From Acridotheres tristis (Eukaryota > Chordata > Aves > Passeriformes > Sturnidae), in contig CM072892.1 in the NCBI GenBank assembly GCA_037013685.1, forward strand, positions 434,001 to 498,000: DNA of 64,000 bases. The letters are read 5' to 3'. Position 1 is the first letter of the stretch, and each line of letters begins with the position of its first letter. A program made the position numbers and the translations under genes. Positions 34,440-45,003 of this stretch are shown one piece after another. The notes under the pieces are model-generated. The model was not told the DNA's origin, ran no database searches, and was given only the letters and a program-made list of their open reading frames with translations.

Positions 34440-34640
34440 CAGGCAGATAACATCCAATCCAGTTATGGAGAGAAACAAGGAAAAAGAAAAGGATTATGGG
34501 AACAACGGGGAGTGACCATGCAAATAGAGATTACACAACAGCCTGTGATTGGCTGGAAGCTTTCTAGAACATTCCATCACACTCTATACAAAGTGTGTGA
34601 TCAACCCCATTTTGGGGCCTTCTAAAGGAGCTACACAGAC
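34440..34640 (+). promoter_or_regulatory. Promoter-like module: octamer, CCAAT box, heat-shock element, TATA-like box
   Basis: ATGCAAAT octamer at 34518-34525, inverted CCAAT box (ATTGG) at 34548-34552, a three-pentamer heat-shock element TTTCTAGAACATTCC at 34561-34575, and TATA-like TATACAAA at 34585-34592. Order and spacing resemble a real core promoter or the U3 of an LTR. No downstream gene is seen, so an LTR origin is possible. Each motif is short enough to arise by chance; the clustering is the evidence. Confidence 0.4.
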
Positions 34641-35720
34641 CTGCAAACATTGAATTTCTGAAGGATTACTGTCAGCAGGTGTTTTGTTATGTTTTATGTT
34701 TTGCCCTTGTGCACCCCTTTTATTTCTCCTGACTAAAGCTTTCAGTTTCCAGCCCTTTAGTCATTCCCATTGATTTTTATTCAGCCACTTCCCCAACACC
34801 ATGCTGGGGTCGGGGCAGGCTGGGCCCCAACAGCTGACACGGGATGGGGGCTGTCCCTGAGATCCTGCCATGCCCACTTTGAACCCACAGGTTTTCCAGA
34901 AATCAAACACAGAAGGCAGAAATGCAGTGCAGAGTCGCTGCTAACTGTATCCCAGCTTGGGCTTTATTTAAGGAAGATGCTGCTTTATAATCATTCTGAT
35001 TCTCTGATTCTGATTTTTTCCCAAATTCTCTCTCTCAGAGCATCACCTCTGCTTCCCACCCACAGGGGACTGGAGACATTTGGTGAGGATAATTGGCTTC
35101 AATAACTGAAACCTTTTTTAAGTCCTTAACGTGGTAAATGTTCCTTCTGGGCTGTGGTGTCACTGGATTGCAGGTCACCACCCCTCTGATGGGTTAGAGC
35201 CAAAACCTCCAGCTGGGAATGGTGCCAGATTGGCCAAAATGGGGGAAAAACACAAAACTCCACACACAATTCTGGGTTTATTTATTATTTTATTTTATTT
35301 TATTTTATTTTGAATAAAATTACCTGCCCCCTCAAATACCTCAGAGAGGGAAACCTTAGAGCCCGTGGTCCCTGAGAGCAGAGAGGTTTTGTGAGGGTTT
35401 TGGATGTGCTGCTGAGTGTCAGGAGGTGAGTGACTGAAACTCTCTGTAGCATATGGAGAAATACAGAGAGATAAAACAGCTTTAAAAACACGGGGAAAAA
35501 ACAACAGAACCAGAGGAGCTGAATGGAATTTGCTCCCAGCAGCTGCTCAGAGGCAGCACTCACTGCTGGTCAGGGCTGCTCAGACACAGGATTTGTTTCC
35601 ACAGGAAACACAGGCACGGCTGAGCTGGATTTTGTTTCCAGAGCTCTGAGTTGCAGTAAAAAACAACATAAAAACTTCCTGGTAAAGTGCTGGGCTGCAC
35701 ATGGACATGGGGAGAGGAGA
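34641..35720. other. Unique sequence with a small (TTTTA)n tract
   Basis: TTTTA pentamers at 35284-35312. The rest is mixed single-copy DNA without a recognised gene. Confidence 0.5.
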
Positions 35721-36008
35721 GGATTCCAGGAAGGATTCCAGGATTCCAGGAAGGATTCCAGGATTCCAGGAAAGGAAGGAAGGAAGGAAGGAAGGAAGGA
35801 AGGAAGGAAGGAAGGAAGGAAGGAAGGAAGGAAGGAAGGAAGGAAGGAAGGAAGGAAGGAAGGAAGGAAGGAAGGAAGGAAGGAAGGAAGGAAGGAAGGA
35901 AGGAAGGAAGGAAGGAAGGAAGGAAGGAAGGAAGGAAGGAAGGAAGGAAGGAAGGAAGGAAGGAAGGAAGGAAGGAAGGAAGGAAGGAAGGAAGGAAGGA
36001 AGGAAGGA
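35721..36008 (+). repeat. (GGAA)n array with a GGATTCCA lead-in
   Basis: Three copies of GGATTCCAGGAA-type units (35721-35772) precede about 58 perfect GGAA tetramers (35773-36008). All purine on the plus strand. The four overlapping frames of GRKE and LPSF type are artefacts. Confidence 0.97.
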
Positions 36009-36074
36009 CAGCAGACTTTCTTCTTCCATGTGTAGTTGTAGGAATGATAACAATAACAGAGGAAGCTTCTTCCA

Positions 36075-36500
36075 CCCCAATGCAAAGGATTTTTATTCAT
36101 AAATAATCCAATAAACTAAAAACACGAACCTAAAACAATTTTGTAAACCTATTAAAATTCTAGTTTTATAGTACAAAAGTAGTGCTAGTCCTGATGCATA
36201 ATTTGTGTGTATAGCTCTATCTATTCACACAAATAATTCTGTCTTGTTCTATTAAAAAAACGTTATCAATGTTCTTACTATGTTTTTATGAAGTCTAGGG
36301 CTAAGTTTCTGAACTTTCACTCAGGCCTAAACTTTCCACTAGATTCTAAGGCTTTTTATCTTTTAAAAAACTTAAAACATATCCTTACTTAAACTCCTAC
36401 TTCATATCTATGCGACTTAATAATATTTCTACTTACTTAAAACCAAACCTTAGAGACACGAATTTCTACTTCATGTCTGTGTGGCATAATATACTTTAAT
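36075..36500 (-). mobile_element. LTR-like AT-rich block
   Basis: AT-rich, with GAATAAAAATCC on the minus strand (complement of about 36086-36097) as a polyadenylation signal and many AAGTAAG and TTTAAG words on that strand. Similar in style to 15.2-15.7 and 62.5-62.8 kb. No sister copy and no defined ends. Confidence 0.35.
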
Positions 36501-36754
36501 TTCTCTAAATGTTTTAATTCCATCCCTACATCCTCTGAGGAACTCCAAGAAGCTTCTGCTTTCCAGACTCCAACAAAGCTTTTCCTGCTGCACCCCAGAG
36601 CTGCAGTCCCTGCACCCGCAGGAATTCTGAGCTCGCTGCTTTCTTTTCCAGAGGGAAACCCGGAGGGCGGATCCTCCTTGCTGTGACATGGAAACAGCTC
36701 CACCTGGCCCTGCTTTTCCCGCTAAAGATTCATGGAATGCCGATGTGCTGTCAT

Positions 36755-36925
36755 AGCACAGAATCCCAGGAGCACTGGGACAGGAAAATCCTCCCAGCCT
36801 GAGTCCCAGCTGTGCCCAATGCCCACCCCGTGCCCAGCCCAGAGCTCCGAGTGCCACCCCCAGGTGACACCTCCAGGGATGGGCACTCCCAATCCCTGCC
36901 CACCCTTCCATGGGGAAATTGGAAT
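36755..36925 (-). mobile_element. CR1 LINE 3' fragment
   Basis: Minus strand: AGCACAGAATCCCAGGAGC, then CCCAGAGCTCCGAGTGCCAC and CACCCTTCCATGGGGAAATT. Same subfamily as 4408-4612 and 55500-55885. Confidence 0.85.
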
Positions 36926-37998
36926 ATTGATACAGTACTGGCACCTGTGGTGCAGGGAGCACTCACTCCCCTGTCACCTCCATTCCTTTGCTGTGTGGGT
37001 TTGGCAGCCAAGAGCTGTGCCTGATTTAGCAAAGATCAATTTATCCCCAGTGGAGTTATTTCACTGTTCAGCAGCATTTTCTGGTAGCAAATTTCATTTA
37101 CTTTTGACTGTTGACCAAGGGAGAATTGATACCTATCCACGTCTTCTGAACACCATTAACCCGATGATGGAACAAATAGAGAAGCCCATTAATTCAAATA
37201 TACATAATCAAAAAGTCATGAGAGATAAATTAGATATACAGTTAGAGCAAGAGATGCCATCTGTTCAAACTTTCTAAGGGCTAAAGTAACTGAGATGAAG
37301 CCAATTTTGGTAACAATAATAAAATTATGCTGCGGAATTACAGGCTCCGTGTCTCACAATGTATTCCCTTTCCCTCAAATTATTCTCCTAAATCATATGA
37401 ACACAATCACCTTCATCCCTACATTGTTCTGCTTTTCTTTTGACTGTTAAACCCACCAACCTTGGCCAGTGAAAAGCAGAACAGGAGCTGCAGAGCTGCT
37501 GAAACGCCGTAGGAAAAAGTGCCATTAATTTCTAAGAGCAGTAATTTCAAATATTTGACACGCTTCCTTCAGCCGGTCACCACTTGTTCAACACAAGCAA
37601 ATGGGCGATAAATTCCAGCGGGGAGCCCTGGGGACATTCCCGGGAGCGCTGCAGGGCTGCTGGCCCTGGAGCTGTGGCACCCAGAGGTGGAGCCAGGGGG
37701 GCTCTGCACCCCCAGGACCCATCGGTGCAAACTCCTGGGCACGAGAAACGTTTGTTGGTAAAATAATTTAATGCTTGAGACGTGAAAAATGGCAGCTGGG
37801 TAAGGCACAGCGGGAGGAGAGTGGCTGGAATTCCTACAGGGTGCCAGGCTGTGCCAGGCTGTGCCAGGCTGTGCCAGGCTGGGTCCTGTGCCCTGAGCCC
37901 ACCCCAAGGCTGGGCTGGGCTCCTGTGGGACCTGGTGTCCTTAGAGCCAGCTTATCTCAGCCCCAGCTTATCTCAGATCCAGTTTATCTCAGATCCAG
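36926..37998. other. Unique sequence, AT-rich centre
   Basis: 37020-37560 is AT-rich and repeat-free. A 60-codon stretch open to a stop at 37277 contains RIDTYPRLLNTINPMMEQIE, which I do not recognise. A GTGCCAGGCT decamer occurs four times at 37841-37880. Confidence 0.45.
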
Positions 37999-38946
37999 CC
38001 CCTGTGACACCCAGCTGTGTGTGACACCCAGCTGTGTGTGACACCCAGCTGTGTGTGACACCCAGCCCCTGTGACACCCAGCCCCTGTGACACCCAACTG
38101 TGTGACACCCAGCCCCTGTGACACCCAGCCCCTGTGACACCCAGCTGTGTGTGACACCCAGCCCCTGTGACACCCAACTGTGTGTGACACCCAGCCCCTG
38201 TGTGACACCCAGCCCCTGTGACACCCAGCCCCTGTGACACCCAGCTGTGTGTGACACCCAGCTCCTGTGACACCCAGCCCCTGTGACACCCAACTGTGTG
38301 TGACACCCAGCCCCTGTGACACCCAGCCCCTGTGACACCCAGCTGTGTGACACCCAGCTCCTGTGACACCCAGCCCCTGTGACACCCAGCCCCTGTGACA
38401 CCCAACTGTGTGTGACACCCAGCCCCTGTGACACCCAGCCCCTGTGACACTCAGCCCCTGTGACACTCAGCCCCTGTGACACCCAGCCCCTGTGACACTC
38501 AGCCCCTGTGACACCCAACTGTGTGACACCCACCTCCTGTGACACCCAGCTGTGTGACACCCAGCTCCTGTGACACCCAGCCCCTGTGACACCCAACTGT
38601 GTGTGACACCCAGCTCCTGTGACACCCACCTCCTGTGACACCCAACTGTGTGACACCCAGCTCCTGTGACACCCAGCTGTGTGACACCCAGCTCCTGTGA
38701 CACCCAGCTCCTGTGACACCCAGCTGTGTGACACCCAGCTCCTGTGACACCCAGCTCCTGTGACACCCAACTGTGTGACACCCACCTCCTGTGACACCCA
38801 GCTGTGTGACACCCACCTCCTGTGACACCCAGCTGTGTGACACCCAGCTGTGTGACACCCACCTCCTGTGACACCCAGCTCCTGTGACACCCAGCTGTGT
38901 GACACCCACCTCCTGTGACACCCAGCTGTGTGACACCCAGCTCCTG
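37999..38946 (+). repeat. 15-19 bp minisatellite (TGTGACACCCAGC), 950 bp
   Basis: Fifty-plus units of TGTGACACCCAGC joined by CCC, TCC or TG. Left half uses mostly AGCCCC units, right half mostly AGCTCC and ACCTCC units, and each half has blocks of repeated order. The minus strand is stop-free in three frames (up to 310 codons). Confidence 0.95.
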
Positions 38947-40560
38947 TGGGACCTGGCTTCCTTCAGACCCAGCTCCTGTGCCCTTTGTGTCACTGCAGTT
39001 CTCTCCCAGAGAAGGAACTGGGCCCACACATTGTTTTTTAATGTTTTTAATGTTTTTTTTTATATTTCAACCATTTTTATCTTTCTTCCTCCCTCCACTA
39101 CAATGCTCAACCCTGACAGTCATGGCATTTTTTTTCCTTTTGTTTTAAATTATAAATATGTTTCCATTAAAAGCCTCAGGGTCTCAACATTCCTGATGTA
39201 GCAATCCATCTAAAAAATGCCTTTCCCACCGAGTACTTGATCCTTGCCACAGCCACATCTCCAGGACACGGAGCAGTACAGGTGATGTGTCACCTGGCTC
39301 GGAATTGCAGCACCGAGGGCATTTGCCGGCCAGGGGAGGCGGGGAGGGGCAGGGCTGGCACTGTGCCCCCCGTGCCTGCCCGGAATGCCGATGGCTCCAG
39401 CCCGTGCTGCACATTGATCTCGTGTCCCCAGAACACGAGTCTCCTGTCTCAGCCTCGTGTTTCCTCCCGAAGAGCAATTTCTGACGCTGCAGAGCATTTT
39501 TTATCCCCGGTATTTTTATCCGTTGTGCGTTGTCTTTCTCATTGCTCAGGAATTCTTCTCCCTGAGGTTCTTGCGCATTTTTCAGTGCAGGGGGTGGGAG
39601 CTGGGGTGGGTGTCAGCCCATGATGTCAGCCATAAAAAACCTGGCATGAGGAGAATTCATTTTTCCCTCTTGGAGAGCCACGAGCGGGTGCCACAGCAGC
39701 TGAGAATATGTGAGGCAGCATTAAAGTGTTCCCACATCAACCCAGAGAGGATATCTGGCATTTTTCACAGATATTTATGATTCTGCAGAATTAGCAAATC
39801 ATATTTAAGTATATGAGTCTTTTTAGCCCGAAAACAAAAATAAAGCAGGAGCAGCAATGTGTAAATCTAGAACACTGAAAATGAGTCAGGGGAGTTTACA
39901 AACCCCGGTTAAAGATGGATTTCTAATGAGATATGGCAAGAAATTAATCCAGTGTGACTTGGGCAATCAACACAACAGCTCCAATTTACAACGAAGAGGG
40001 AGGGAAACTTTAGCACAGGTTTTTGAGGGAAGTTGCAGGAAAAACTGTCAATAAAAACATCCAGGGCAAACTGCTGAGGACAATGAGGGTGTTTGTAACA
40101 GCCCCAAATACAGAAAGTGTGGGACACCCAAACAAAGAGATCCGAGGCTGCAGAGTCTCCCCAGAAGGTTCTTGAGTCCCAAAGCCCTGCAAAGTGTGCC
40201 AGGCTCCTCCCTCCTCCGGGCTGGCTCTGTCCTGGAATCCTGGCTAATGCTGCTCCTCCCTGCACCGTCACTTCTTCCCAACCCCAAAGCATTTCTGCTG
40301 CTGCAGTCCCCTCGGTGTCACTTCTGAACACAATCCTACACTTGGAGCTGTCCCCTCCTGCTGGTGACAGGACCTGGCCAGAGGGTGATGCCAGGACCTG
40401 CAGACGCCTCACAGAGAGCTCCTAATAAAATAAAATGTGGATAAAGATCGCTTTTCTTTTGTTTTCCTTCCCCAAGAATTTAGTGAGCGTAATAACCAGC
40501 TTACAAATGAATGGAGATGTAAATAGAGCAGGGTGAGTGCCAGGGAGCCGAGCTGGGACA
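38947..40560. other. Unique sequence, no gene seen
   Basis: Alternates AT-rich (39030-39210, 39760-40060) and GC-richer parts. No exon supported. Confidence 0.5.
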
Positions 40561-41290
40561 GCTGTAATTGTAAAAGTTGCCACCGTGGTGACAATAAATT
40601 ACATTTACGCCTTGTCTGTGAGTCACACGCTGGGCACGGAGTAACGGCTGAGAGGAAAAGATTCCACAGTTCCATTCACTGCAATGGATGTGGAGGTTCA
40701 AACACACCATTTATCATCCCAGGCCCACCCAAAATGAAAAGCAATATGCAGAGCTAATTAAAGACCAGCGCCAGCAATTAACTGCTCCCCAGAGGTTCAG
40801 ACTTCCCAGGAGAAAGGAGCGGATGCGATTCCGAGCAGCTCAGGCACCTCTGGCAGCAGCGGGGCACGGCCGGGGACCCCGCGGGGCTGTGGCCAGCACA
40901 GAGACGTGTGGGGCTGCTGGAAGGAGCCTGGTGGAGGCTCTTTGCCAGGACCCATCACTTGGAAGCATTCATCACTTCATCCCTGCTCCGCCCTGGAAAT
41001 TCTCTCCCCGTACCGAACTCCGGTCCCCGCGCTGCGCCGGGGCTCCCGGTGCTGTCCAGGCTCAGCAGCAGCAGCGCAGAATTAAAGCTGAAGCCTGGAT
41101 TCTCCCGAGACCGTGCTGGATGGATTAAACACATTTTTCAAATGCTCTTGTGAAGCTTCGAGGCGGGAGAAAAGCAGCAGCTCGGCTCCCCAGCAGCGGT
41201 GCCCTCGTTCATCAGGGCTGATGCATTATGCATCGGGGAGGCAGAGCAGCGGCTGCGGGGAGGGAGGGAGGGATGGATTCTGCCAGAGCC
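40561..41290. promoter_or_regulatory. Candidate regulatory stretch, CpG-richer than surroundings
   Basis: TAATTA within GAGCTAATTAAAGACC (about 40751-40766) and CAATTAACTG (40775-40784) are homeodomain-type sites. From 40850 to 41260 CpG dinucleotides are clearly denser than in flanking DNA. A 15-base palindrome, GATGCATTATGCATC, sits at 41220-41234. There is no repeat here. Function is inference. Confidence 0.3.
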
Positions 41291-41494
41291 CCGGGCACAG
41301 CAATTCCAAAGCCCCGAGCCAGAGGAGTCCCCCAGCTCAGCCTCGTGTGGGTCCCTCTGGAGGGGAGCCCTGGCTCAAGTCCATCCTTTAATGGGCACCC
41401 CGAGCCCATCAAACAGCGCCCACAGTGCCAGGTCTCCTGTCTGGGGAACATTTCCAAGGATGTTCCCACAGCCTGGTGACAGAGAACCAGAGAA

Positions 41495-41715
41495 TCCCGG
41501 AATATCCTGAGCTGGGACCCCCAGGGATCATCCCGGCCCCTGTCCCTGCACAGACCCCCCAACAATCCCACCCTGGCATCCCTGGTGTCCAAACTCTCCT
41601 GGAGCTCTGGAATTCCCTGGGGAGCCTGGGCAGTGCCAGCACCCTCTGGGGGAGGGAAGAACCTTTCCCAAAATCCAGCCTGACCCCCTGGCCCAGCTCC
41701 AGCCGTGCCCTGTCC
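41495..41715 (-). mobile_element. CR1 LINE internal fragment
   Basis: Nearly the same as the minus-strand block at 26036-26225, extended by CCCCTGGCCCAGCTCCAGCC and TGCCCTGTCC. Confidence 0.88.
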
Positions 41716-42620
41716 TCCCTGTCCCCAGAGCAGAGATTGGAGCTGCCCTGGGAGGAGCTGCAGCCCTGCTGAGCTCTGCCCTCAGCTTCTCTTCAGTCTC
41801 TGCTGCACAGGGAGCTGCTTTTTACAGCTACCTGCATAGTCCTGGGCACTGATGGATACAAATAACCAGCTTTTACAGGCATCATTCTCATCTTGGCTCC
41901 TCCAATTGAAAAAAAAAAGAAAAAACAACTTGGCTTTTATTTTATTTCTCTCTACTCTGAAGTGCTGGATTTGAATGGTGAATGCTTAAACGGGCTTGAG
42001 AGTAATGTTCGAAAGGAGATGAAGCAAATAGCCTTAAGTGCTCTCTTTAAAAGGAGATAACAATTATCAATGTCTGAAGGAAAATAACGTATAAAAGTGA
42101 TGCAAAACTCCTTCCAGTGGTTATAATATAAAAAAATCAGAACAGCATAAAAATGAGACTCTCACATTTAGCCAGTTAACTCAATTAAATATATTGTTAT
42201 GGGAAGGTGCTGCAGAGAGGTTCACGATGTGCCAGGAGTGAGTTTATTGTGGTTAAAAAGCAGCAGAGAATGGCTGTGAGGGCCCGAGGGGGTTCTGGAG
42301 GATAAAATCCTGCAGTGCCAACAGGGAAGGAGCCACTGCTCGGTGTCCTGGGGGCTCCAGCAGCATGAGGGGCCTGCAGGGCAGCAGGAGATCAGGGATC
42401 AGCCCCACGGGGTGGAGAGGGGACAAACCTGGAGAGCCTGGCAGCATCCTGCTCATCCCGGTGGGGGCAGAGCACAGGAGGGACTCAGAGACCTCCCCAG
42501 GGTTGGGTGCAGAGAGGCTCCCCTGGGACCCCTGTGAGACACAGCCCCAGCAATGTCCCACAGGAGCTCCCTGGGGATCCCCTCTGGATGGGCCAGGAGA
42601 GGCAATTCTGGGGTGGCAGG
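41716..42620. other. Unique sequence, AT-rich then GC-rich
   Basis: 41830-42230 is AT-rich. 42250-42600 is GC-rich with no exon recognised. Confidence 0.5.
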
Positions 42621-42735
42621 GAAGGTTTCCATGCTGCCAGAGCACATTTCTGGGGTTGGATGGCTGGGAAGGTTTCCATGCTGCCAGAGCACATTTCTGG
42701 GGTTGGATGGCTGGGAAGGTCTCAGTGCTGCCTGG
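42621..42735 (+). repeat. 47-bp tandem repeat, just over two units
   Basis: GAAGGTTTCCATGCTGCCAG, then AGCACATTTCTGGGGTTGG and ATGGCTGG, twice in full and partly a third time. Confidence 0.93.
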
Positions 42736-42953
42736 GCAATGGTGAGGGATGGATCAAGGACAGGGTCAGTGGTGGGCTGGGCAGGGCTGGGATAACAGCT
42801 GGATTTTGTGCCCTTGGAGGGCTTTGGCGCCCCAGGGACTCTGATTGCAAACGCCCTGGGGGGGTGGGACACCCTGAGGGGCAGAGAGCCACCTGTGTCC
42901 TGTGGCACAGCTCAGGACCACTCCTCACCTGTGCTCAGCTCCTGCCCAGTCTC
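42736..42953. other. Unique GC-rich spacer
   Basis: No feature seen. Confidence 0.5.
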
Positions 42954-43208
42954 CTGAGCAGCAGAGCCCTGTCCTTCCCCAGTCACCTCCTGGGCAGCAG
43001 AGCCCTGTCCTTCCCCTGTCCTCTCCTGAGCAGCAGAGCCCTGTCCTTCCCCTGTCCCCTCCTGGGCAGCAGAGCCCTGTCCTTCCCCTGTCACCTCCTG
43101 GGCAGCAGAGCCCTGTCCTTCCCCTGTCACCTCCTGAGCAGCAGAGCCCTGTCCTTCCCCTGTCACCTCCTGAGCAGCAGAGCCCTGTCCTTCCCCTGTC
43201 CCCTCCTG
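42954..43208 (+). repeat. 36-bp minisatellite, seven units
   Basis: Unit: GAGCAGCAGAGCCCTGTCC, then TTCCCCTGTCACCTCCT. Its length is a multiple of three, so each frame yields a 12-residue repeat (minus strand GQGSAAQEVTGE). Variants: GGGCAGC and CCCCTCC. Confidence 0.95.
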
Positions 43209-43218
43209 GGTGCCTGAG

Positions 43219-43662
43219 CCCATGCCCATGGTTCCATTCCCATGTTTCCATTCCCATGGTTCCATGTCTGTGGTTCCATGCCCATGGTTCCATTCCCACG
43301 TTTCCATTCCCATGTTTCCATTCCCATGTTTCCATTCCCATGTTTCCATGCCCACGTTTCCATTCCCATGTTTCCATTCCCATGTTTCCATTCCCACGTT
43401 TCCATGCCCACGTTTCCATTCCCGTGGTTCCATTCCCATGTTTCCATTCCCATGTTTCCATTCCCACGTTTCCATGACCACGTTTCCATTCCCACGTTTC
43501 CATTCCCGTGTTTCCATTCCCATGTTTCCATTCCCATGTTTCCATTCCCACGTTTCCATGCCCACGTTTCCATTCCCATGTTTCCATTCCCATGTTTCCA
43601 TTCCCACGTTTCCATGCCCACGTTTCCATTCCCGTGGTTCCATTCCCATGGTTCCATGCCCA
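43219..43662 (+). repeat. 14-bp minisatellite (TTTCCATTCCCATG)
   Basis: About 31 units. Variants CATGCCCACG, CCCGTGG and CCCATGG recur in the same order, showing block duplication. It abuts the 36-bp array with an 11-base gap. Confidence 0.95.
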
Positions 43663-44183
43663 CACCAACATTTGTGTTTCTGGATGTGGAGGGCTGCACT
43701 CACCACGCACAGGTTTTCAGGGAGAAGCCACTTCATCCTTCTAAATCACAGGGACAAGACACATAATCATTTGTTATTGAACAGACAGAGAATAAATCAA
43801 ACTGGGGCTGAAACTCCAAGGAACTGCAGGGACATGAGGGGGTGAGTGGTGGGGAGGGCAGGGAGATCCTGGGTGGGACAAGGCTGGGAAGGGACACCCT
43901 GGGTGACCCTGGGCTGTGGGAAGGGGCTCTGTGCTTCCATCCAGAGCTGCTCATTGACTCCAGGGGTGCAGCTGGGGGGGATCAGAGCACCAGGACCTGG
44001 GAGCAGCAGGAGGAAGAGGAGGAAATTCTGTACCTTTGTCACTGAATCAGCCTCAGCTGATGGGAAGTGAAGGTAACACGTACAGGTGGATGCAAACACC
44101 TGGAGCAGGGGCTGCAGTGAGAGCAGGGGCTGCACTCCAGCAGCATTCCCTGCAGGCAGCTGATCCTGCAGCCCTGGGAGTGT
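43663..44183. other. Unique sequence, no gene seen
   Basis: Single-copy DNA; no feature recognised. Confidence 0.5.
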
Positions 44184-44570
44184 GGTCACTGCCCTGCACA
44201 GAGAGAGAAAGGGCAGCAACACACACGGAGCTCTGTGGGGAAAAAAGGCCAATTTATTGTACAGCCAGCCCGGATTTAAAGTGTGTCAGTGCAGCCAGGA
44301 CAGGACAGGAGCTCATGGGACAATTGGGAAAAACATCCTTGGGACAGCACCTCAGGATGTGTCCCACGGCAAAGACACCAGGGGTTAATGTTGGTGATGA
44401 ATTCCACTCTGTTTGTCACCGTGTTGTCACCCTGGGAGACTCCTCCCTAACTGAAGCTGCAGTCAGCTTGGCAGCCTGGGAATGGAGCTGAGAGTCAGGA
44501 GAAATCCAGGCCTGGAGAGAATTCCCAAGCTGTGATTCCCCAGCTCTGGGAATGTGTGTGTCCACATGGG
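44184..44570 (-). mobile_element. LTR-like dispersed repeat, copy B
   Basis: Sister of 13501-13892 in the same orientation 30.7 kb away, with the same AATAAA on the minus strand (complement of 44253-44258). Differences are scattered single bases. Flanks are unrelated, so this is a dispersed element rather than a segmental duplication. Confidence 0.68.
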
Positions 44571-44810
44571 AGCTGCCTCCTCCAGGCCAGGCTCAGCCCA
44601 TGCACAGCTCAGTGCTGGGGTGGCACCAGCCTGTTCTCCTGAGCGAGCCCCCTGGACACCTGCCCTTGTGCAAGGACACATCCTGGCACTGAATGCAGAG
44701 ATAGAAATGGCTCTGAATGGCCAAGTCCGTGCTGCCCAGTGCTGCTGTGCACAGCACAGCTCCACAAACTCCTCCCTGCTCTGCCCACAGCTGATTCCAG
44801 GCTGGAATTG
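44571..44810. other. Unique spacer
   Basis: No feature seen. Confidence 0.45.
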
Positions 44811-45003
44811 TTCCCTGGCAGGGTGGGCAGCCCTGGCACAGAATTCCCAGATTTGCTGTGGCTGCCCCTGGATCCCTGGCAGTGCCCGAGGCCAGGTTGG
44901 ACACTGGGACAGTGGGAGGTGTCCCTGCCATGGCAGGGCTGGCTCTGGGGGGGATTTAAGGTCCTTTCCCACCCAAACCAGTCTGGAATTCCGGGATCCC
45001 TGC
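44811..45003 (+). mobile_element. CR1 LINE 3' fragment
   Basis: Sense tail beginning TTCCCTGGCAGGGTGGGC, then GGCACAGAATTCCCAG, the CCATGG core and the AACCCAAACCAGTCTGG end. Same junction type as 3.6 and 10.2 kb. Confidence 0.92.

Noticed and set aside
35523..36106. Lys/Glu-rich (GRKE) or Leu/Pro/Ser/Phe-rich repeat proteins
   Set aside because: Direct translation of (GGAA)n in every frame.
36732..37277. 181-codon plus-strand gene
   Set aside because: Its first third is antisense CR1; the AT-rich remainder has no recognised domain and no supporting splice sites.
37999..38946. CRISPR-like array of direct repeats
   Set aside because: Units are contiguous without unique spacers, and the genome is vertebrate. 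The same applies to all other arrays here.
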